Assembly (NCBI GenBank): GCA_903934155.1
Contig: CAIZMS010000173.1
Span: forward strand, 1-6,304
Source: an uncultured bacterium
GTDB lineage: Bacteria; Verrucomicrobiota; Kiritimatiellia; CAIKKV01; CAITUY01
Length of the DNA: 6,304 nt
Direction of reading: 5' to 3'
A program made the position numbers and the translations under genes. The notes beneath the pieces were generated by a model that saw only the letters and a list, made by a program, of their open reading frames with translations, had not been told where the DNA came from and searched no databases. Each line of letters opens with the position of its first letter. The first letter of the stretch is position 1. This document shows, piece by piece, positions 1 through 4,704 of the stretch.

Positions 1-2118
1 AGCGTCTTGAACAATGTGGAAACCTATGCCTCCATCCCCGCCATTATCAACCGCGGGGCGGACTGGTTTGCCTCGTACGGAACCGAGAAGAGCAAGGGTA
101 CCAAGGTGTTCGCGCTGGCAGGCGCCGTGACCATGACTGGGTTGGTGGAAGTTCCGGTGGGAACCCCGCTGGGCGAAATCATCTACGATATCGGGGGCGG
201 CATCCCTAACGGGAAGAAGTTCAAGGCGGCCCAGATCGGGGGTCCCTCGGGCGGGTGTATCCCGCGCCAGCACCTCAATGTGCCGGTGGATTATGAATCC
301 CTGTCGGAACTCGGCGCGATCATGGGATCGGGCGGCTTGATCGTCATGGATGAGGACACCTGCATGGTCGATGTGGCCCGCTATTTCCTGGACTTTGTTC
401 AGGATGAATCGTGTGGCAAGTGCGTGCCCTGTCGCGTGGGCACCAAGCGGATGCTCGAGATTCTTGACCGGATTTGTGAGGGCCATGGCGAGATGGAGGA
501 CATCGACCGCCTGATCTCGCTGGGACACCAGATCCGCGACACGGCCCTGTGCGGGCTCGGCCAGACGGCCGCCAACCCGGTTCTCTCGACAATCCGGCAT
601 TTCCGGCACGAGTACGAGGCGCATATCCGGCAGAAGCATTGCGAAGCCGGGATTTGTCCCGGGCTGGTGCGGGCACCCTGCCAAAGCGCCTGCCCTGCCC
701 ATGTGGATGTTCCGGGATTCGTGTCGCTGGTGGGCGAGAAACGCTATCCCGAGGCGTTGAAACTGCACCGTGAGCGCAATCCGTTTGCCTCGGTCTGCGC
801 CCGGGTCTGTTTCCATACCTGTGAGGATAAGTGCCGTCGGGCTTCGCTCGATGACTCCGTTTCGATACGGGGCGTCAAGCGCTACATGGTGGATCAGGAG
901 CTTAAGCCCCTGATTCCCGCCGTTCGGGAAAACAAGGAGAATGCCAAGCGCAAGGTGGCCATCATCGGAGCCGGTCCGGCGGGTTTGTCCTGCGCCTATT
1001 TTCTCGCCCGGCTGGGATATCAGCCGAAGGTATTCGAGGCGGAACCGCGTCCCGGGGGTATGTTGGTGCAGACCATTCCGGCCTACCGGTTGCCGCGCGA
1101 GTTGCTGGCGCGCGAAATCCGGATGATTGAACGGATGGGGGTGGAGATTAAGACCGGTAAGAAACTCGGTCGCGACTTTACCTTGGAGTCTCTCAAGAGT
1201 CAGGGTTATGACGCCGTCTTTGTGGCGGTGGGCGCGCCGGATGGGGTGCGTGTGGAGATGCCGGGAAGTGACGCCCGGGGTGTGGTTGAATCCATCGCCT
1301 TCCTGCGCGAATATAATCTCAGGGGATCCGTCAAGGTGGGCAAGAAGGTGATCGTGGTTGGAGGCGGGAATGCGGCGATTGACGCCGCACGGACCGCGTT
1401 GCGCCTGGGCGCGGCGGTGACGGTGGTGTACCGGCGAACGGAAGCCGAAATGCCGGCCTACGCCGAGGAAATCGAACAGGCCCGCCAGGAGGGCGTCATC
1501 TTGCAGACCTTGACTGCGCCGGAGGAAATTGTGGTCAAGAACGGCTCCGTGGCGGGGATGCGATGCCGCCGGATGAAACTGGGCGAGTTTGACCGGTCCG
1601 GCCGTCGCCGTCCGGAAGGAAGCGGAGAGGAACTGGTGTTGGATGCCGACCAGGTCATTCTGGCGATCGGCCAGACGCTGGATGCCCAGAAGGTGATTGG
1701 TGATCTTCCGGTTGAACTGATCGGGAAGAGCCAGATCATGGCGGAGGCGCTGACCGGAAAAACGAGCGTTCCCTGGCTCTTTGCCGGAGGCGATGCGGCC
1801 GTGGGCCCGTCGTCGGTAGTGGAGGCCGTGGCGTCCGGGGAGCGTGCCGCGGTCGGGATGGATGCTTACCTGACGGGTGAATCCCATGCCTTCTGGCGGC
1901 TCGAGGCAGTCGTGGAGACCGGGTTTGATCCCGATGCCGATCCCCGGATGGATCCGCGTGGCGCGCTGGTGCTGTTGCCGGCGGAACGAAGGACAAACAA
2001 CTTTGACGAAGTGGAGCAATCCTGGTCGGAGACCGAGGCCGTGCGACAGGCCCGCCGGTGTCTCCGGTGCGACTACAGGGCGAAGGAAGAAAGCGAGGGT
2101 GTACCATGCCAAAAGTGA
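1..2118 (+). CDS. NuoF/HydB-type NADH dehydrogenase module fused to GltD/NfnB-type FAD-NAD(P)H oxidoreductase (5'-partial)
   Basis: The reading frame is open from base 1 and enters mid-protein, at a segment like the NuoF 'NNVET' region, so the apparent TTG start at 7 is not real. 705 codons are visible. To about base 640 it is the C-terminal half of NuoF/HydB, with the N3-type [4Fe-4S] ligands CxxCxxC at codons 412, 421 and 430 and the fourth Cys at 550. A short CEAGIC segment (640-657) resembles the HydB linker. From about 655 a GltD-like part follows: Cys at 655, 679, 691, 796, 808, 820 and 832 for a two-cluster [4Fe-4S] helical domain, an FAD Rossmann motif GAGPAG (967-984), a second nucleotide-binding motif GGGNAAID (1360-1383), YRR (1429-1437), the FAD-contacting GGD (1786-1794), and a terminal CLRC (2059-2070). 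In known enzymes NuoF uses FMN with NAD(H), and NfnB/GltD uses FAD with NADP(H). I infer a cytoplasmic subunit of the adjacent hydrogenase that handles two pyridine nucleotides. The FMN-binding part of NuoF lies upstream of the window. Confidence 0.9.
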   Translation, partial: SVLNNVETYASIPAIINRGADWFASYGTEKSKGTKVFALAGAVTMTGLVEVPVGTPLGEIIYDIGGGIPNGKKFKAAQIGGPSGGCIPRQHLNVPVDYESLSELGAIMGSGGLIVMDEDTCMVDVARYFLDFVQDESCGKCVPCRVGTKRMLEILDRICEGHGEMEDIDRLISLGHQIRDTALCGLGQTAANPVLSTIRHFRHEYEAHIRQKHCEAGICPGLVRAPCQSACPAHVDVPGFVSLVGEKRYPEALKLHRERNPFASVCARVCFHTCEDKCRRASLDDSVSIRGVKRYMVDQELKPLIPAVRENKENAKRKVAIIGAGPAGLSCAYFLARLGYQPKVFEAEPRPGGMLVQTIPAYRLPRELLAREIRMIERMGVEIKTGKKLGRDFTLESLKSQGYDAVFVAVGAPDGVRVEMPGSDARGVVESIAFLREYNLRGSVKVGKKVIVVGGGNAAIDAARTALRLGAAVTVVYRRTEAEMPAYAEEIEQARQEGVILQTLTAPEEIVVKNGSVAGMRCRRMKLGEFDRSGRRRPEGSGEELVLDADQVILAIGQTLDAQKVIGDLPVELIGKSQIMAEALTGKTSVPWLFAGGDAAVGPSSVVEAVASGERAAVGMDAYLTGESHAFWRLEAVVETGFDPDADPRMDPRGALVLLPAERRTNNFDEVEQSWSETEAVRQARRCLRCDYRAKEESEGVPCQK
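2095..2099 (+). promoter_or_regulatory. Ribosome binding site for hydA
   Basis: GAGGG lies six bases before the ATG at 2106, inside the last codons of the upstream fusion gene. It supports the ATG at 2106 over an in-frame GTG at 2058. The protein from 2106 also begins exactly where [2Fe-2S] ferredoxin domains of hydrogenases begin. Confidence 0.65.
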
Positions 2119-3878
2119 CCATAGACGGGACTTCAGTGGAGGTTCCCGAGGGGACTTCGATTCTCAATGCGGCAAAGCGGGCGGGGGTCAGGATCCCCAC
2201 GCTGTGTCATATGGAGGATGTTCATGCCATCGGAGCCTGCCGTGTTTGCGTGGTGGAAGTGGAGGGGGCCAAGACCCTTGCCGCCTCCTGTGTCATGCCG
2301 GTGGCTGACGGGATGAAAATTTCAACCCACACCAAACGGGTGCGCGAGGCGCGGCGGACGGTGGTGGAGTTGTTGTTATCCGAGCACAACGGCGATTGCC
2401 AGGTGTGCGACCGAAACAACGATTGTGAACTTCAGGCTCTGGCCCATGAGCTCGACATCAAGTCGATCCGGTTCGAAGGCGTGAAAACTGCCACGGGTCT
2501 GGATACGAGTACGCCGGGTGTGGTTCGTGACAACGGCAAGTGCATCAAGTGCCGGAGGTGCGTGGCTGTGTGTGGGCAGATCCAGTCCGTGGGGGCGCTG
2601 TTCCCGCAGTTCCGCGGCTTTAAAACCGTGATCGGGCCGGCGTTCGGAGGGGATCTCGACAAGGTGGCCTGTGTCCAGTGCGGACAGTGCGCGGCGGTGT
2701 GTCCCGTGGGGGCCATCACCGAAAAAAGCCATATCAATGAGGTGTGGAAGGCGCTGGACGACAAATCCAAGACCGTGGTGGTTCAGGTGGCGCCAGCGGT
2801 GCGCGCCTCACTCGGGGAATGTTTCGGGATGGAGCCGGGAACCCTGGTGACGGGTAAAATGGTGGCGGCGTTGCGAAGACTCGGTTTTTCGGCGGTGTTT
2901 GACACCAATTTCACCGCCGACCTGACCATCATCGAGGAAGGGCATGAGCTGTTGCACCGCCTGACCTTGGCGGTCAAGGACAAGAAGCCCGTGGCTTTGC
3001 CGCAATTCACCAGTTGCTCGCCCGGCTGGATCCGCTACATGGAGTATTTCTATCCGGAGATGTTGCCGTACCTGTCGACCTGCAAGTCGCCCCAGCAGAT
3101 GTTCGGGGCGCTGGCCAAGACCTATTGGGCCGGAAAAGTCGGGAAGAAGGCGTCGGATATCGTCGTGGTTTCGGTGATGCCCTGCCACGCCAAGAAGTCC
3201 GAATCAGAACGTCCGGAGATGAACGACAGCGGCGAGCGGGATGTGGATGTGGCGCTGACCACCCGCGAGCTGGGCCGGATGATCAAGCAGGCGGGAATTG
3301 ATTTTAACGCGCTTCCGGAAGAGGGCATGGATTCCCTGATGGGCGCCTCGACGGGTGCGGCGGATATTTTCGCCAACAGCGGCGGCGTGATGGAAGCGGC
3401 GCTTCGGACGGTGTGGGAGGTGGTTACCGGCCGGGAGCTTCCGTTCCTCAACCTTCATGTTCCGCCCCTGATGGGATTGAATGGAATCAAACAGGCGGAA
3501 GCTACGATCACCGGCACGCTACCGGCGTGGTCCTTTCTGGAAGGAGTCACGGTTAAGGTGGCGGTGGCGTCCAGTCTCAGCAATGCCAAGGCCCTGGTGG
3601 ACAAAATCAAGGCGGGTGAGGTGTCGTACCACTTTGTGGAAATCATGACGTGCCCCGGCGGGTGTATCGGCGGGGGCGGCCAGCCTCGCAAGACGACCAA
3701 CGAAATCCGGCAGAAGCGGATTAACGCCATCTATCGTGAGGATGAGGGAAAGAAACTTCGAAAATCGCACGAGAACCCCGAGGTTCTCAAGATTTATGCG
3801 GAGTTTCTGGGCGAGCCTTTGGGCAAGGTCTCGCATCATCTTCTTCACACGGAATATGGTGCGCGACAACGGGTCTAA
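2106..3878 (+). CDS. hydA: [FeFe]-hydrogenase catalytic subunit, NAD(P)-linked HydA/HndD type
   Basis: This 590-residue protein should catalyse reversible H2 formation or oxidation in the cytoplasm. Domains in order: an N-terminal [2Fe-2S] ferredoxin (C34, C45, C48, C62); a His-Cys [4Fe-4S] site (H94, C98, C101, C107); two [4Fe-4S] sites (C146/149/152/156 and C189/192/195/199); then the H-cluster domain. H-cluster motifs are L1 TSCSPGW (302-308), L2 MPCHAKKSE (358-366) and L3 EIMTCPGGCIGGGGQP (512-527). C360, C516 and C520 match known cluster ligands. Residues of the known proton path are present (C304, E278, E281, S324, matching C299, E279, E282, S319 of Clostridium pasteurianum CpI). L1 has Ser305 where CpI has ligand C300, which is unusual. 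The C-terminal SHENP...LHTEY segment is typical and no extra C-terminal [2Fe-2S] domain follows, unlike Thermotoga HydA. The length and partners suit an NAD(P)-linked, possibly bifurcating, group A enzyme. The gene overlaps the upstream fusion gene by 13 bp, suggesting translational coupling. Maturases HydE/F/G are not in this window. Confidence 0.96.
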   Translation: MPKVTIDGTSVEVPEGTSILNAAKRAGVRIPTLCHMEDVHAIGACRVCVVEVEGAKTLAASCVMPVADGMKISTHTKRVREARRTVVELLLSEHNGDCQVCDRNNDCELQALAHELDIKSIRFEGVKTATGLDTSTPGVVRDNGKCIKCRRCVAVCGQIQSVGALFPQFRGFKTVIGPAFGGDLDKVACVQCGQCAAVCPVGAITEKSHINEVWKALDDKSKTVVVQVAPAVRASLGECFGMEPGTLVTGKMVAALRRLGFSAVFDTNFTADLTIIEEGHELLHRLTLAVKDKKPVALPQFTSCSPGWIRYMEYFYPEMLPYLSTCKSPQQMFGALAKTYWAGKVGKKASDIVVVSVMPCHAKKSESERPEMNDSGERDVDVALTTRELGRMIKQAGIDFNALPEEGMDSLMGASTGAADIFANSGGVMEAALRTVWEVVTGRELPFLNLHVPPLMGLNGIKQAEATITGTLPAWSFLEGVTVKVAVASSLSNAKALVDKIKAGEVSYHFVEIMTCPGGCIGGGGQPRKTTNEIRQKRINAIYREDEGKKLRKSHENPEVLKIYAEFLGEPLGKVSHHLLHTEYGARQRV

Positions 3879-3883
3879 TCCTC

Positions 3884-3918
3884 GGAGGCCTCGGAGAGGC
3901 CTCCCTACCCTACCTTTT
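3884..3918 (+). terminator. Probable intrinsic terminator after hydA
   Basis: A perfect 8-bp GC-rich stem (GGAGGCCT at 3884-3891, AGGCCTCC at 3897-3904) encloses a 5-base loop, starting six bases after the hydA stop. Five T residues (3914-3918) follow, but nine bases intervene between stem and T-run, so this is not a textbook terminator. The left arm and loop also contain two copies of CCTCGGAG (3880-3887 and 3889-3896). The hairpin could instead be an mRNA-stabilising structure or a dispersed intergenic repeat. Confidence 0.55.
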
Positions 3919-3929
3919 TCTACAACAAA

Positions 3930-3949
3930 AATGTTAAAATTTTAACGTT
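3930..3949. promoter_or_regulatory. Probable Rex operator (palindrome)
   Basis: GTTAAAATTTTAAC (3933-3946) is a perfect 14-bp palindrome, and the symmetry extends to 3930-3949 with one mismatched pair. It keeps the GTTAA-N4-TTAAC core of the clostridial-type Rex operator (TTGTTAA-N4-TTAACAA); the outer bases are less well matched. It ends six to seven bases before a -35 element and lies just upstream of rex. Autoregulation of rex by NADH-sensitive Rex binding is therefore the natural reading. The AT-rich patch stands out sharply from its GC-rich surroundings. Confidence 0.65.
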
Positions 3950-3955
3950 AAACAT

Positions 3956-3983
3956 TTGACAGGCATTGGCGAAATGGTGTAAA
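3956..3983 (+). promoter_or_regulatory. Sigma70-like promoter for rex (and probably the downstream hydB gene)
   Basis: A perfect -35 TTGACA (3956-3961) is separated by 16 bases from a -10-like TGTAAA (3978-3983, four of six consensus bases). The -10 is preceded by TGG (3975-3977), an extended -10 form. The transcript would start near 3990, giving a leader of about 23 nt before the ATG at 4013. The probable Rex operator abuts the -35 box, where bound repressor could block polymerase. Confidence 0.55.
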
Positions 3984-4012
3984 CGTTCCTCCTTTTTGGA
4001 AGAAGACTCTGT

Positions 4013-4654
4013 ATGGAACCTGACGCGATAACCAGTTTGAAGATTCCGGGGTCGGTGGTTCGGCGGTTGCCGAGGTACCTGACCCAGGCCCAGCATTTGC
4101 GTCAGGAAGGGGTAGAGTGGGTGTCGTCGCTGTCCCTGGCCGAGACATTGGGGCTGACGAGCTCGACGGTGCGGCAGGATCTTTCGCACATTGATTTTCA
4201 AGGGGTGTCCAAGCGCGGGTATTCGACGGCCGGGCTGGAAGGGGCTCTGGCCCGGACTCTGGGGGTTGACCATGATATCACCTGCGTCCTGGTTGGCGCC
4301 GGGAATCTGGGGCGGGCTCTGGCGCTTCATGACGAATTCGGACGGCAGGGGTTCAAAATCGTGGGCGTGTTTGACAGCGCTCCGGCTGTTGTCGGGAAAA
4401 AAGTCGGGCGGTTCACGGTTCAGGGGATGACGGAGCTGGCGGGCGTGGTACGGGAGCAGAAGGTGGAGATCGGCATTATCTCGGTTCCGCACGAGGCGGC
4501 GCAACCGGTGGCCGATCAGTTGATCACGGCGGGAGTGCGCGGGTTGTTGAACTTGACCACGGCGCATCTTCTGGTTCCGGCGGAAGCATCGGTGGTGGAT
4601 GCCCGTGTTCTGGCCAGTCTCCGGGAACTGGCCTATGGAGTGAAGCGCCGGTAG
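4013..4654 (+). CDS. rex: Redox-sensing transcriptional repressor Rex
   Basis: Rex is a dimeric cytoplasmic repressor that binds DNA when NADH/NAD+ is low and releases it when NADH rises. It typically controls fermentation, hydrogenase and respiratory genes. This copy has 213 residues, the usual length. The N-terminal winged-helix domain spans about 10-84, with the recognition region around TSSTVRQDLSHIDF (49-62) and a wing ending in SKRGY (66-70). The Rossmann domain carries GAGNLG (95-100) and D121 in VFDSAP, the acidic residue expected to select NADH over NADPH. The C-terminal helix ends in LRELAYGVKRR, as in the family's domain-swapped dimer helix. The wing differs from the canonical FGxFGxRGxGY pattern: DFQGVSKRGYST appears instead. 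The ATG at 4013 has only a weak purine-rich stretch upstream (3998-4005). Its place between hydA and a second hydB-type gene, behind a probable Rex box, suggests it regulates this cluster and itself. Confidence 0.95.
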   Translation: MEPDAITSLKIPGSVVRRLPRYLTQAQHLRQEGVEWVSSLSLAETLGLTSSTVRQDLSHIDFQGVSKRGYSTAGLEGALARTLGVDHDITCVLVGAGNLGRALALHDEFGRQGFKIVGVFDSAPAVVGKKVGRFTVQGMTELAGVVREQKVEIGIISVPHEAAQPVADQLITAGVRGLLNLTTAHLLVPAEASVVDARVLASLRELAYGVKRR

Positions 4655-4693
4655 GAAAAAGATAAAAAGGGTTCAGGATTTTATTGCTTTAGA

Positions 4694-4698
4694 AAGGA
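4694..4698 (+). promoter_or_regulatory. Ribosome binding site that decides the start of the second hydB-type gene
   Basis: AAGGA lies six bases before the ATG at 4705 but only three before the in-frame ATG at 4702. The spacing favours 4705. The rest of the 50-bp gap after rex (4655-4704) shows neither a clear hairpin nor a convincing promoter, so this gene is probably read on the rex transcript. Confidence 0.6.
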
Positions 4699-4704
4699 AT
4701 CATG

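Noticed and set aside
7..9. TTG as the start of the first gene
   Set aside because: The frame is open to base 1 and the sequence enters mid-domain, so the gene is cut by the window edge.
2058..2105. Upstream GTG start for hydA adding 16 residues
   Set aside because: The extra residues resemble nothing at the start of hydrogenases. The ATG at 2106 has a good ribosome binding site and gives the expected ferredoxin start.
1736..2200. 154-codon minus-strand open frame across the fusion-gene/hydA junction
   Set aside because: Pro/Arg-rich antisense product over two well-supported plus-strand genes; no motif.
3953..3976. CATTT ... AAATG inverted repeat between the -35 and -10 boxes
   Set aside because: Arms of only five bases with a 14-base gap can arise by chance; not claimed as an operator.
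3920..4567. 215-codon open frame on the minus strand, opposite rex
   Set aside because: rex is unmistakable on the plus strand. The antisense product is Arg/Pro/His-rich with no family resemblance and would run through the rex promoter.
4702..4704. First of two adjacent ATG codons as start of the second hydB-type gene
   Set aside because: Only three bases separate it from the AAGGA ribosome binding site; the ATG at 4705 has better spacing.
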